The notes under the pieces: generated by a model
What the model was told of the DNA's origin: nothing
The model's database searches: none
The model's input: the letters and a program-made list of their open reading frames with translations, nothing else
Position numbers and translations under genes: made by a program
In this document: positions 34,030 to 47,043 of the stretch, in pieces
Layout of the letters: each line of letters starts with the position of its first letter
How positions within the stretch are numbered: position 1 is the first letter of the stretch
DNA from: Asterias amurensis
Taxonomy: Eukaryota; Echinodermata; Asteroidea; Forcipulatida; Asteriidae
Length of the DNA: 64,000 bases
NCBI RefSeq assembly: GCF_032118995.1
Contig: NC_092668.1
Location: 14,239,501-14,303,500 of the forward strand
Direction of reading: 5' to 3'

Positions 34030-35550
34030 CAATCCTTCATAGAAATATTACCCGATTCTAAAGTTCATACCAGTACCAATCTTTCACAAGTAAGTTTTAT
34101 TGTATATATCTAAACATTTAACACAATAGAACTGTTCTAAAAACTAAATGTATACTTTGCCTTTAAAGAAAAAAACAAATTTGCATGTGATGTATATATG
34201 GAGCTTAATCATTCAACGTCAAACATTATGCTGCAATGAGTAATGTGAATTTTGTTGTTGCCTATCGAGTTTAAATATTGGTGTTTTTACAGTGTAAAGT
34301 CTTTGTTAGTTATCGTGTAGAGTATGAATAAAATAACTAATAATCATCTAATGGGTTGTGTGCTGAATTATTTGCATAATATTGTTTTTAATCTGTCCTT
34401 AGTGTCCTTTAATAGCGCCCCTGGAACTCCTTCGAAGTATGCAGCACCGGCCGCGCAAAAGGCCTTGGCAACTAATGTTAAGTCTTCCTTAAAAACAACT
34501 GTGAAACCGTGGCTTTCTCAGGTTCAGGCTTTTGCCTCCGTCTGCCTGTTCCCTGCACTGAATACACATGTTTTCGAAATAGAAGGAGCCTTTGCTCAAA
34601 TGGAACCCATAATTTCGAAAAAGGCCTTTATCTCAAAAGAACATTGGTACTAAACTGCTCTACTGCTGGCAACTACACATCTGGCCAAGCTCGTATAAAA
34701 AAGTTGTTGTTGACTTTGAACCATAAATGATAACTATTTTCCCTCACACACAAGTCTACACCACACTAAATCAGAAGAGTAGCTAATTTAAGTAAGAGTG
34801 AATCTGATTGGTTGAGAAATTGAGTAAGAGTTAAGCTGATTGGTTGAGAAATTTGTAAGCTATTCACTTTGGCCCTGTTCAATTTTGCCTTCATAATAAA
34901 ACAAATATTTATTTACACAATAAGGTTGTTGTAAACTATTCCCTCTCACACATAAGTCTTCACAGCACCAAATCACGTAATGTCCTGCGAAACCAATTTC
35001 TGCACGTGTATGTAGCAGACGATAATTTATAATTATCTGCACGCGTTGCAGACGATAACTTTGCGGAACGGCCCTCTGCCGATGCATGCGCAAAAGTTCA
35101 ACCTACCACACATTAACAGAAGTTAGTTTTGATTGGGCAACAATTTTACAAAAACGACACCTTCAAATTTCTTAACCAATCAGCATCCTTCTTACTTAAA
35201 ACACTGACCAATTTAAAGACCAGTAAATTGTTCGTGAACCGTGTTAATGTTGACCAACGTAGAAAAAATGAAGACTTCAGACTACATTTCCTACCCCAAA
35301 AGGTAAGTAATTTCTTCCAAATTTTGCTTTGCTTATTCAAGTTATACTTATAAGGACATCTTGGACTCATGATATAAGATTTTAGTGGGTACTAAATCAC
35401 AAAAACTTGGCAAAGTTCTTCGTACACCTCGTAGTGTAGTTTAGTTGGTCAGTACACACGGGTCGTGTGCAGTGACCTTGCCCATGGCGGTCAATTCAAA
35501 TCAACATTTATTTCCAAATGTGTCTAAAAGGAGAAAAACTAACAAATTAC
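34030..35550. other. No gene recognised
   Basis: A 109-codon frame at 34324-34653 has no known family. Two tandem copies of about 37 bp with ctgattggttgagaaatt lie at 34790-34856. Two direct repeats of ctgcacgtg/cgcgt...cagacgataa lie at 35000-35058. Otherwise nothing is seen. Confidence 0.4.
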
Positions 35551-35557
35551 AATTATC

Positions 35558-35716
35558 GGACAAGTTTCTGTATCCTGCCACCACCATTTCATACGTTATG
35601 AAATAAAATATATTCCTATACATGTACCTCAAGTCAAAGTCACATGAGATTATTCCTTTTTGTAAAAAATAACTGAAGTGAAGTGAAAAAGTGGTGGCAG
35701 GATATGGAAGGTTTCC
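35558..35716. mobile_element. hAT-like MITE, relative of 10113-10244
   Basis: Left ggacaagtttctgtatcctg, right (complement) ggaaaccttccatatcctgc; both run on into gccaccac. Same interior plan as 10113-10244: attcctttttgtaaaaaat before the right arm. No clear 8-bp target duplication remains. Confidence 0.75.
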
Positions 35717-36029
35717 GTCAGAGAAAAAGGCTTGTTTTGAAATGCCCTCTGACTAATTCAAGAGGTCAAGTACTTATTTCTTGTCTACATATTGTGTTTT
35801 TTAGAATTAAAATCTCTTTCTAGATATGGAAAGGACCTAAACTGTCCTGTACATTTTATTTAATTGTAAACATAAACAGTGTGATATCCAGACAAGGAAG
35901 ATTTCATGGGGGTTGGGTAATTATAGTATTTGCATGATTTGTAAGCAGGGTTCTAGGGTTCCGCTATCGTCTCAGGGAGATGATAGCGGAATGAAGAAGT
36001 CTCTAGCCATGAAAACAATTGTAGGGGTA

Positions 36030-36184
36030 TATACCTTATCGCAAATACTCGGTACGCACACAATAGACACGGAATGAGGTGCATGCTGGTCTAGCTAGCT
36101 ATCAAATTTGGTCACTAGCCAGACCAGCATGCACCTCATTCGACAGCTTGCGCTTGCGCAATGGTATTTGCGAAAAGGTCTATA
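36030..36184. mobile_element. MITE, TAGACCTTTTCGCAAATA family
   Basis: ataccttatcgcaaatactc at the left, gtatttgcgaaaaggtctat at the right. Inner arms gaatgaggtgcatgctggtc and gaccagcatgcacctcattc are perfect complements. Sister of 19649-19802. Confidence 0.85.
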
Positions 36185-36228
36185 GTAAGAGAATTTAACC
36201 TGGGAGTGCAACAAGAAGCCATTACGGC

Positions 36229-36516
36229 ATGGGGTTCCGAGTCCGTGAAGGGCCAGAGGAAATGTTTATGTTAGAGAGATGCTCTCTAGTGCAATCTAGA
36301 GCATTTCAGCGAAAATTCATCTTGGAAGGCTTTAATTTACAATATGTAATACATTTTTTGAAATCCCTCAGTTTTCACACCAATGAACCCTTCAGAGCGA
36401 CTAGCACTGTGACCCGTAGACCTGAAGACATCTGTGTCAGAGAAGATGATGACAATCTTTTAGTTGTAGATGCGGAAGCGAGCAACCTGAATAGGGAAAC
36501 AGGAACAACCAGGTAA
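36229..36516 (+). other. Unassigned open frame ending at a splice donor
   Basis: 95 codons starting MGFRVREGPEEMF. An AG acceptor with T-rich lead lies at about 36372 (tccctcag), and the frame runs into accaG|GTAAGA at 36511. The part between them, with RRPEDICVREDDDNLLVVDA, could be one exon of about 140 bases. No family is recognised. A tRNA-like B box in reverse (gggattcgaacc, 36557-36568) follows closely, so repeat origin is also possible. Confidence 0.25.
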
Positions 36517-37149
36517 GACTAAACTAAAACCCCACATACAAGTCTCTGTCTGAGGTGGGATTCGAACCAGGGTCTATTGAGAGATGAACATTAGGGAAAT
36601 GAACCACTTGAAGTGGAAGCCCATCTCCCTAGGGAGGAAGGGGTTGTGTTTATGACCCCTGTTCCCTCTTAGTCCTCCATTAACCAACTAAGCTTAACCA
36701 TCTTATAATGTTTATGTCATCTTAGCCGGTATTCCAGTCTACTCGGAGTACCGGTTTGGCCACTGATTTATCCTTTGTAAAGGTTTGGGTAGAATAACAA
36801 GCAATGGCAGCCATGTTGACATTTTTTATTCCTGGGTTCCATTTTCCATGCTTGTCATCAAACCACAATTCTCCCACTACCCCACTTGAGAGTGGTAAAA
36901 AAAGAAAATATGCTGTAAAAGCTGTGCCCCTGCATTATGGAGGACTCTATTTCCCTCTAATTGTTTATTTATCAATTTTGATTTTCTGCTGCAAAGAAAT
37001 CACCCTGGTAGGGAGAGAATGAATGCCTTGGTTAATGAACTGCTTTGCTGTCAGCAGCGATTAACAATAAATTAAGTTAGGTTGGAGAGAATTGCTTAAT
37101 GTATGTATTCTGTTATCCAAGACCTTTTGTGTCATTTCTAATAGAGCAA

Positions 37150-37340
37150 AAGTGTACACAGACCTGTTGGCAAGGTTTTAGCCAGGATTTGGTAAAAGGG
37201 TGTCCAAATTTGCTGGAAATTTTAAAACTGGGTGTCCAAATTGTTCACTTACAATAAATTTACATGTAAATGACAGATGAAACAGGGTGTCCAAATTAAA
37301 AACAGGGTGTCCAAAAGACACCCAGACACCCCTCTGGCTA
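37150..37340. repeat. Dispersed repeat with gggtgtccaaa units
   Basis: Four gggtgtccaaa or cagggtgtccaaat phrases, and shared flanks ttttagccaggatttggt and ctggctaacacagacctgtt. Partial copy at 22035-22170. Class unknown. Confidence 0.55.
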
Positions 37341-37554
37341 ACACAGACCTGTTGGTAATTTGCCAGGTATAGGGGAGCGGGTACATCATCAGCCGCTGCT
37401 ACACGCCTAGTGGTGTACTTTACATCAAGCTCTCGAAACCTGGCATACGTTTTGTGTGTAATTAAACTAGAAGTCACTAATTTCATAGTTCAAAAACATC
37501 TTGTATGAAAGAAACTAATAATTCTGAGAAGAGCTTGTTGCTTTGCAAAACATA

Positions 37555-37930
37555 GGCAATGGAGACGTTTAGTAAACGTCAAAGACCAGTATTCTCACTT
37601 GACGGTGTATCCCAATTTTGCATAAAATAACAAATCTGTGAACATTTTGACACAGTTGGTCATCGAAGTTGCAAGAAAATAATGAAAGTAATCACCCTTG
37701 TTGCACAAAGTTGTGTGCTTTCAGATGCTTAATAAAAGGCTTCAGGCCTGAAGTATTTTATTATTTTGAGTGAGAAATTACCTCTCTCTCCCAAAAACTA
37801 AATTACAGCAGAGGGAGCTGTTTCTCACAATGTTGTATATACTACCAACAACTCTCTATTGCTCGAATACCAAGTAAATTTAAATGCTAACAATTATTTT
37901 GAGTAATTACCAATACAATGTAAAAAATGT
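37555..37930. mobile_element. TTAA-type MITE, ends eroded
   Basis: Body matches 49485-49864: caaagaccagtattctcact, gcataaaataacaaatctgt, gttgtgtgctttcagatgct and cagagggagctgtttctcac. The terminal repeats are largely lost (gagtaattaccaat remains at the right). Confidence 0.7.
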
Positions 37931-40900
37931 TTTACATGATGTAACTTGGAGGTATAACTCCGATGTGGTCACAAGCTAATCAGAAACTTTAATTGTTTGA
38001 AACGATTTCAAGTGGAATTAATTTGCGCGTTTCGTGTTATATTTTTTTGTAGCAACACCTACTCGGAATTAATTGGCCTTTATGTTTAAACAATTTTTAT
38101 TGCTAACCAATGCCTTTGGCGGCATAGCGGAGTGATTGTTGTGTTTTCCCCATAAGTTTCCGCTCGCTTATTTACGGCCTTCGAATGTGGGATGACATAA
38201 AAATAAATTAATAATTTTTTTGCGTCTGGATAACTTCAGTGACAGAGGTAAAATTACACGCTTTGCTAAGCATCGGAAGAGAGCAAGTAGGGTGCGGCCA
38301 AGCATGTACCGTTTGCTTCCATCGCCAAGAAAGATCGCTTAAAAAATTGCGCACGAGGTGATTTAACGGGAATAGTTCCCGCCAAAAAACTGAAAAAAAT
38401 TGGTTGCTTACCAGCATCAAGACAATATCGATGGTGAAGTCTACGGTATCGATTTGAGAGCGAACGCAATCGTGGTTGTTTGGGCACGCATGACTCTTCT
38501 TCGGATGTGTGACCGATGTAGTGAGAGAGGAAAAACCTCAATGAATTAAACGGAGTGTCGATTTGCCGGTGGAGTTGTCACGGAGACCCCAGCAAGCGAC
38601 TACTGATGCATGGATACCATGTTTAGAGAAAACAACAGCTAGAAGGAAAACCCCCCACAAAAACAAACAAAATACATATTATTGGGTCACTGTTCCATCA
38701 CCAGAATCATCATCCAAAATCGTAAAGTGGATTCCACAAATGTGTAATTTTCTACCATCGTTTTGAGAAGCTTTTCTTCACGATGCGTGTATCCCTGTTT
38801 AGAGAAAAAAGCCTACATAAACAAGCAAATATTCAAACGGGTTACCATCACAATCATCCACCTTATACACATGTGAAAATATATAGCTGTTGCAAACTGC
38901 TTCAATCAAAAGGACATGGTATAAGAAACATAGAGTTAATCGCCTGACGTTTCGACCATAGCAGAGTCTTTCTCGAAGGCTAAAAATGTTTATGTTTCAA
39001 TAATTTCCATCACAAATCGTTTTTAAAAAGCCTTTTCTTAATTGTTTTCCCCTGGGTCCAATTCATCAAATCGCTGGCTCTTTTATGAACACCAGTCTTG
39101 CATTTTCATGTAATAAAGCGTACAATGCCATTTTCATTTTGTAAATGACACTTTTACTTGATAAACTTAAAGTCTGCATTTGGAAACTTTGGTAGGGGCA
39201 CCAAGGCCAGACCAGGGCCCAATTTCATAGAGCTGCTAAGCACACAAATTTGCTTCTAAGCATGAAATTTCTTCTATGATAAAAACAGGATAACCAACCA
39301 AATTTCAACGTGATTTTCAGGATAAGCAAACAACAGCTGAATACCAGTAACAAGCAGTATGCAACAGATGTAAATTTGGTCGATAATCCTGTCGTTATCA
39401 AGGAAGAATGTTCATGCTAAGCAAATTTGTGTGCTTAGCAGCTCTATGAAATTGGGCCCAGAGGGTAGCAGAGTCCACGGAAACTAGGGGCAACAGAGGC
39501 TCTGACATCCGTGTAATTACATGCTTGAAACGTGTGATGTCATGTTACATGGTCTATAGTATTATAACATGTAGGCCTCTTGAGGTAGTCAGTGACTTCG
39601 CACAAAGTGTGAAATTAATGTTAAAATTAATTATTTGACAATCGTAACGAAAAAGGAATTGTCTGGGTGTTATTTTCTGTAAACGAAAATCAAGTGAGCT
39701 GGAAAGATAGTTATTATGAATTGCAGGACATAGAGAGACCGGTAGAGAAATGTTTTCATTAGTTGATTGGCTAGATTGTTACAGTAGGGAAACATATTAG
39801 GCATGAGCGATAATGCATTCAGACGTGAGTGAAAAATCATTCAATTCAGGCGTGATGAGACGACTTATACAAGTCTGAAATAAAAACGAAAGGTTAAGGC
39901 CGAACAATATCACCCCCACCCAATCGGACCGGTTTGTTCCCTGAAACTGACGTTTAAACAAAGAGGTTTTACACAAAATTGGCCAAGAGTGGGAAGACTG
40001 TTTTCCCCCTCTTAAATCAGTTTTGTTTAATGACAGAAAAACAAGAGGGCTCGCATCGCATCACAGTTGCACTTGATCCCCTCCCCCTCAACCCCGCCCA
40101 ACACAAATCAGCTCGCCTCCGCCACCCCACCCAAACAAAACACACCTATAAGCACCAAGATCACTTTGGCATGCAGAGAGATTTCTACACACCGCAGTCG
40201 AAGGTTTTGTCACGCAATATCCTCTATAGGCCTATAGTTACCAAGGATCGTGTGTACGGTTACACCTCCGTTTAAAAAAAAAAAAAAAAAAAACTGAGGA
40301 CAATTGCTGACTAACGAGCCAAAGTTAAAAGTAATTATTACTCCATTCTTTGCTGGTAAACTATACTTTCTGGGTCTCTCGAAATGAAACTCAAGCTTCT
40401 ATGACGCAGCGACCTATATCAGTTCTTTAAACAATGGAGGCATAATGAATCTCGACGCAGTACAGCGTGGGTTGGTAGCCAGGATTTTTGCGGCAGTGAA
40501 CAGTTAAGTTAAAGCAACAGCAAAAATAAGTATCCGAAAGCTATGAAAACTAGGAGACAGAATAGTCATGTTGGTGTACAAAGTAGTGTATTGTATCAGC
40601 TTCCACCTCTGGGTACCCCGGTTCGAATCACACAAGGGGGAACTAAGTGGATTGGGTTCATGACCCGCTACTTGACTGAGTGGGTTTAAAACCAGGTGTA
40701 AATTTCTTTATGGGAGTGTTGGGTCTGAAAAGAGACGGACGGGTACTCTGCTCGTCTTCAGGAGAAACCTGAATATGACATCTTATATGACATCTTAAGA
40801 CTACAAGTGACGCATTCTCAAACTTTCCAATTCCCCTCAACGACCTTACAACAGAATTAAGGCATAGCCTCCAGAGCAGAAATTAACTTTCGGTGACTCG

Positions 40901-42940
40901 TGGTTCCAATATTTAAACCTGTAAATGGCGTCAAAAGTCTCGGGTGTATATTTTTCTGTGTTTGTTATTAATTTTGACGAGGCGTGTCTCGTCTTATGGA
41001 CTGGATACGTGGTAGGTACAAGAATCAGTGGCGACGCTCGACCATCATTTAATTTTCTAATTTTGTAAGTAGCCCTAATTTCCTGGCAAGTGGGTGCAAT
41101 ACTCGAGGAGCGGGGAGGAAAATATGTTCGCTGTCATTATCTCGTTATACGCCGACTATTGTACTTTAATAAGAGCGACCCATATACAAAACAGAGACGA
41201 AGTGTTCGCCACGACTCGAGTTTTATAATATACTAGACATTATACCGTTTTTTTGTCAACTGGACTTGCGAGTGGAGGGTGGCATCACGTTAACAAGTTT
41301 GATATCACATTACTAACGATTCAAACAGGAGCAAAATGGCCACGGAGTCTCTAAACGATCGCCATTGTTCTTCATTCTACCACATAATAACGTTGGAAGT
41401 GGGGAGTCTTATTAAATTACTAAGGGAAGGCGAACGCAACATTTTCTGCCTTACGCACGAAGTTGCTTTTTCTAAAATGTTTATAGCGACTCTTATCTGT
41501 TTATCCGTGCAAGATGGTCTAACGTAAAATCAATTGATGGCTCCGTAACTTAGACATCTCGTCATTGCATTTACTCCTCCCTCCTCCCAAAAGGGGTCAC
41601 AAGAAGCAGTGTTAGAGACCAGCCTTGGGGTATGAGGAGCTCGCCCTATACTACCCGGAGGGCTGAGTGTAGTCAGGGGAGGGATACCAAGACGGATAAG
41701 TGAATTGCCCCCAACAGGGGTATCGAGCGGACATCAAATCTACTGACCCACCTTATCGAATCGCCAATGACCAACTCCGGTTTGTTGTTCTGGGGTGCAT
41801 CGCACTAAATATGTTACTAAAGATTACAGATACAAACTCGTCAAACAAACTGAAGGTAGACGGGAGGACGGTACATTGTAACTAGTCGTTTTATATTTTA
41901 AATGCTATAGTATGAAGACCCATGTAGTGAGGTCATTCAGTTTATTCGGGTCATTTATAAGGTCAGTGGGTCACGCAGGGCATAAGGTCATTTCTATAAG
42001 TTCATTTCTTATTGCATTGTCAAATAATTTCTGAAGGAATTTTTTAAAAGTATTTTCGGAACGGTTTGAGCATTTCGTCACATGTCTTAATAGTTTATCA
42101 AACACAAAATATTACTGTATAACGATCCAGTTTGACCAGGGGTCTGGGTCGAATTTCGAAATGCTGTCCAGCAGAAAATATTGCTTGACAAAAGCAAAAA
42201 CTGAGTGGGCACCAGCAACAATCCCCTTTTTATATCTAAATTATACATTTGTTATCGTTGGCAGGGGTCTGGTTGTACACATCTGAAGATAACAGTTTTT
42301 ATACTTTTATGTAACCTTGGCAGCCCAAGTTGTAATCATTGTTTGTAATATCTAAAGACTTATTAAAAATAGATAAATAAACACGGTGGTTGAACATGTA
42401 ATTAAGAAAGGGGGGTTCTGAGCTTTACGTCGATTGGATTGTCAGCATTCCTTCTTGCAACTCTAGTCGCGACCTCGTGGAACTGTTTCTTTTGTTTATC
42501 TTGATGGAGCTAGCTTGTTTTCGGGAACAAAGAAGCATAGATCAGGTGGTGACAGTGCCAAGGTCAGCTATAATCAAACCTATTGTTTCATTAGCATCAT
42601 TATTTGCGACCTTTGAATCTTGGCTTTTGTAGAAATTAATGATCTAATTGTGGTGACTTTTCACCAGTTTCAAAAGATTGCAGTGCTGCGGGGCATCACT
42701 TTGACAATGTTCGCACAGCCGTAATGATTAATGTGCAGTGGTATCATCGGCGGAAATGTTCCCCCTCACCCTATAGCCAATAGACGGGGAGCGCGGCCAG
42801 TTTTAAGGGGCTCGCTAGGGGCTCGCGAGTTGGTTGTTATTGTTTCCTTTCGGTTTGGTCATTTAGGCTTGACGGTATATGATCGATGCGTCTTTGTTTC
42901 TAGAAGACACTTAATTGGTCATTGGGCCAATAACATTCCT
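37931..42940. other. Gene-poor interval with scattered repeats
   Basis: No conserved exon is recognised. Contents: a well-preserved GGCCCAATTTCATAGAGCTGC MITE at 39215-39460; gacgtttcg/tcttcaggaga foldback fragments near 38945 and 40690-40770; an A-run at 40274-40294; a tRNA-like B box at about 40618 (ccggttcgaatcac). Open frames are short and of random composition. The stretch 40430-41530 is slightly richer in CpG. Confidence 0.4.
39215..39460. mobile_element. MITE, GGCCCAATTTCATAGAGCTGC family, best copy
   Basis: gggcccaatttcatagagct at the left and its complement agctctatgaaattgggccc at the right are perfect over 20 bases. The inner arms are gctaagcacacaaatttgct and its complement. Reference copy for the family in this window. 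Confidence 0.9.
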
Positions 42941-42949
42941 TTAATCGTT

Positions 42950-43325
42950 CTCCTGTTCCCTGGGGAGATTGCCCCGGGGCTGGCGTTGTGCTCTGAAGGT
43001 CTTTTTCAAACACAGCATCAACCACTGCCCTTGATTGTACCCATTTATAACGCCCAGTTGAAGAGGAGCAATACACATCTTGATCAAGGACTCAAGTGTC
43101 ATGACTGGATTTTGACCCCACCCAGATAACATAGTCCAGTGCACTAATAGACCACTTGGCCGTGACACGTCACGCGCGTTGTTGAGTCAAGTAAAATTGA
43201 GAGGCAATAATAATATTGGATTAATTGTTGGAATGATTTGGGATTGACCAAAGACTAGAGTGTGACTCAAACCAACGACCCCCGGGTTGACGTGCCGGCG
43301 ATTTACCAAATGAGCTATCTATCCC
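42950..43325 (-). mobile_element. Two decayed tRNA-like SINEs
   Basis: First, about 42990-43170 on the minus strand: gtcacggccaagtggtctat (A box) with a damaged B box (tggggtcaaaatccag). Second, 43250-43325: gatagctcatttggtaaatc, gccggcacgtcaacccgggg, gtcgttggtttgagtc, the Asn-like family seen at 27072. Confidence 0.6.
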
Positions 43326-43329
43326 TATG

Positions 43330-45660
43330 TTGGCGGTCTCCCTCTAAAATGATTAAAATGTTGAGAACTATAACGCGGCATCTAGAAATATACACGCGCC
43401 ATGACGCACTAATAGTCAACAACGTTACCACCATTCAGCATCTGTTGGAAGGCAACAGCCAGTCCATGACGTCATTGTTCCCATTATGATGTTCTCAATA
43501 TTTTAAAAACACATGACCATAATGTATAACAACCCTTGTGCTTATATTTGTAGCATGTACAAAGATCTTTAAATAAATAAAAAATATATAAATAAAAAAT
43601 ACAAATACATATCACGATGTACCAGCCATTTTGAATGGCCGTCTCGTCGGCGTATAGCAAAGCCAGGGAAGTCTTCCCAGGCAAGATGGGGTTTTATAGA
43701 AAATGTAAAACCTAAGGGTGGTGGTTTACGTGTCAATTCAGTGCTCATATGCAAACAAAAGAAATGCCTTTTCTCCATCAAGGTCACAACAGTGTCTAAA
43801 TAAAAACATTGTTTGAATTCTGGTAACACACATATTGCTTTCTGCTCCCTACATAATGGCGTTATTATTACCAAGTACATGTAATTAACTCGTGGGCAAT
43901 TGACAATAAGTGTGTTGCGTAAAAAGTCAAGTTTTAATCGATAGCTTTTTTTGTCATCGCGCACAAAAACGTGGGATGATAATGCTAGTCGCCAATTAGC
44001 GCTTAACTGACTGCCTTGATGCTAACCTGAGAGTACAGTTAATAAAAGATTATTTCTGCCCATTTTTTTTCTTCTTCTGTTTGTGTCCTGATATTCCATA
44101 AATAGAGGAACGGGTGACTTGCGTGAACATCGCAAGAACATTTTGTCTCTTTTATGAAGATGGATTTAGATATTATAAAACATATTTGAATTGAAATTGC
44201 TATAGTTGCATGGACAGGCTGTTGTTACAGATGAAAAATATATTTTTTAAAACAACTTTGACATAAATACTATCTTGTATGCTTTATACACCACAGGCTG
44301 AGGAATATTTCTGCATACAGCAACATTTGTTTGAATACTTAAAAGAACATACACTTTCAATTCCACACACACGGACAAAAGTTACAACCAGAAACGAGTA
44401 TCAAAAAAAGTATACTTACCAAACACTATAGGATCTGGGGCCAATTTAGTGGCACTGCTTAGCTGAGAATTGTACTAGTTTATAATAACCCGGGCCCAAC
44501 TCAATAAAGCCTCTAAGAAGAAGATTGTCGCTTACGGGCAACATGCACACTATTAAAGCTTGTCAGGGGTAAGCGAAATGCGTGACCCAACAATTCAAAT
44601 ATATTGTGGATGCGCTACACGTTTTAAAATCTAAATTGTTTATGGGCACTCTTAAGCTTTCTGTTATGTAGCAAAACTATGTGCTTTATGGTAAACACGT
44701 TTTGAACTTGGGACCTGGGCCTAATTTCATATAGCCGTAAGCACAAAACTTGCTAAGCAAATAAAAGTATTGATTAACAGTAAGTTCAGTAACATATTAC
44801 CAGTCAAAAAATATATGGCAAAGACATTTGCCAAGCAGTATTTTCTTCTTACTATGTTGGACCATTTTAGGCATTATGATTTAATAAGTCGTAAGCGCAG
44901 AATTCTACGGTAAGCAGTAACATGGAAACTGGCCACGTAGAAGACTTAATAGCTACATGTGTAGTATATCATCGGACAATACCACCCAAATGCAAATAAT
45001 ACATGACACAATATTGATTGTGACACAAGGCTGATGCTAGTATATTACTCGTTCGAATTGAGTACGCTAATAAAGAACAGATCGTCTACTCCCCGCCGGT
45101 AAAAGGCAATATAACTCAACATCCACTGATTTGCTCGAATGACATAAGTCGGCGCTTGTAACTTTCTTCCTGGAGGAATAATGCGTTTTTATTGTAGATG
45201 AAGCCCTCTGTTATCGATTGGGAAGGGGAGATATTTATACTACCTGAGCGGCCTTCAGAATAAATAGGCTCGTCTCCAGTAATTTCCAAATAATACAAGA
45301 ACTAATGATCTCTGGTTGTTTATGGTATATATGGGAGTACAATGGCAACATAGACCAATAAAACCCGGACTCGAATTTTTGTTTATTTTGGTAGTAGACT
45401 GGGCCTGGAGTCATTGCTTAGCTGAATTGCTTATTAGTCATTTTCTGCTTAGCAGAAGCTTTGGATGTTCTGGTATGACAAATTGAACATGCTGTTATTG
45501 GTCTTATATGCCTGTAGAATCACCAAGTGTTTCCAGTGTTATACTGTCGTCATTTTATGCGTAAACTTCCAGAAGGGAAAGGGGGAAACAAGTGTTAAAA
45601 AACTCCCAAATGCTGCACCCGATCGGACAATGGTATTGACAAACAAAGGGAGATCGCCAA
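43330..45660. other. No gene recognised
   Basis: AT-rich DNA. Old GCTTAGCA-type MITE remains lie at 44450-44500, 44703-44880 (gggcctaatttcatatagcc, then ttaccagtcaaa) and 45400-45470. Open frames such as 43569-43964 on the minus strand show no family. Confidence 0.4.
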
Positions 45661-45662
45661 CA

Positions 45663-45745
45663 TAGGGCTAGATAGCTCAGTTGGTATAGAGCGCCGGTAC
45701 GTTAATCTGGAGGTTGTTGGTTCGAGTCCCACACTTGTCAAATTT
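45663..45745 (+). mobile_element. tRNA-like SINE head (Asn-type family 2)
   Basis: gggctagatagctcagttgg (A box), gagcgccggtacgttaatct, then gttggttcgagtcccacact (B box), giving a near-complete tRNA outline. The anticodon position reads GTT, but the base before it is not T and an extra base pair is disturbed, so a SINE head is likelier than a working tRNA-Asn. Confidence 0.65.
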
Positions 45746-46199
45746 TCTTTGTTCAACCCGAAAAAAAATATGTATAACAATCAAAACGAATTTTTGTTTA
45801 CATTAACCCCACTGGCAGATATACACATTGTCCATGCGAAGTCCCTTTGTGTGAGTTGATGTTGTTTATAGTGTACTATTGCTTCCAGTGAATTACAGCC
45901 ATATTTAAAAAGCCGGCCTCTTTGAAGTTCAGAGAAGGGCCTTTGGTTGAAATATTGACCGGGGAACCAAGAGGGCGCTTTGTGTTTCACAGTGAGGGTC
46001 ACTTCCTTCCTTCCAAACTGGACATCACAAAAGAAACTAATATAACCACTCTAATGTCTAGCCAGAACTTCCTTATTGTTAAGCATACTGTGTTTAACAT
46101 CGCCAATTACCCCACAATAAATCGCTGGTCGGTCCGAATTAAAGGTGAGGACCATACAAAAAAAAAAACCAATCGGTTTGCTCTGACATCAAGGTTGAG

Positions 46200-46265
46200 A
46201 CCAAGGATGAGGTTTAATAACCGCTACCTGGTTAAGCCTAGTGGGGGGGGGGGGGGGGGGGATTG
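46200..46265. repeat. 19-base G-run
   Basis: About 19 consecutive G (46242-46260) on the plus strand after agccta. Similar runs are at 48649-48661, 17727-17738 and 24389-24399. Able to form a G-quadruplex; also a place where sequence length is unreliable. Confidence 0.6.
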
Positions 46266-46479
46266 ACTCATTTTTCTAGGCGATGAATATCCCCTGTGCG
46301 CGGTAGCGGCCTCGTCTCTCGTAGTCTAGAACCGGACGCTATTGAAAGCGGATCCTTCCTCATGTTGTTCTAATTTCGAAATAGCGAGTTTTCCCTCTTT
46401 ATAAAGAGTCCTTTCTTTCTTGAAAATAGATCCCTATGCTATATTGTCGTACGCCTGTTGTTTAATACTCTGCCACTGT

Positions 46480-47043
46480 TCAAATATCCTTTGCATGTTC
46501 TAATAACTGTTGTTGAACGGGCAGCACACGTTCCAACGGTGGCTTGTTTCCGATGTTGTGTAATTGCGTTCGGCTCGCCGAGATACCATGAACCAAGCAT
46601 ATAACGGTTAGGTTTGAATCTACCGTAATGTGCCACGTGTAATACACACTGCGCTTCTTTAACGCGGTCCTATCCATCGAAATCTGATTGTTGTCATAAA
46701 AAGTCCGCATTCCAAAATTACTTTTTTTTATAGTCCTTTTGCTTAACCTATTTCCCTGTATGATATTAGAATTTCGATATTGCTCAGTATGAATTAATAT
46801 CACTATGCTCCCCTTTCCTTCCTCAATATTAACTGTTTCAATTTTGATGATGTTTTTAAAAAGCAACGTGTGAAATGAATCCTGTATTTGTACTTTGGCT
46901 CTTTGTGTATATATCAGTGATATGTGATATTGCAAAGACTTTACACCTGTGGAGAACGTATACGATAGAATGGTAGACCATAGCCTCCATTGACGGTTGA
47001 GTTTAAAGTCACGTCCATGCACGCGGTAATATCCAAACTTCAA
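46480..47043 (-). other. Orphan 187-codon open frame
   Basis: Second-longest open frame in the window (188 codons at 15467-16033 is an antisense composite). It starts MKFGYYRVHGRDFKLNRQW and contains VQIQDSFHTLLFKN, NIEEGKGSIVILIHTEQ. That order of an aromatic/basic start, a helix and then a G-S-[IV]-V strand faintly recalls a SEA domain, but I would not assign it. No signal peptide or clear splice sites are seen. It may be chance. Confidence 0.2.

Noticed and set aside
45663..45745. Working tRNA-Asn gene
   Set aside because: The outline is good but the base before the anticodon is wrong, stems are imperfect, and relatives occur as repeats; a SINE head is likelier.
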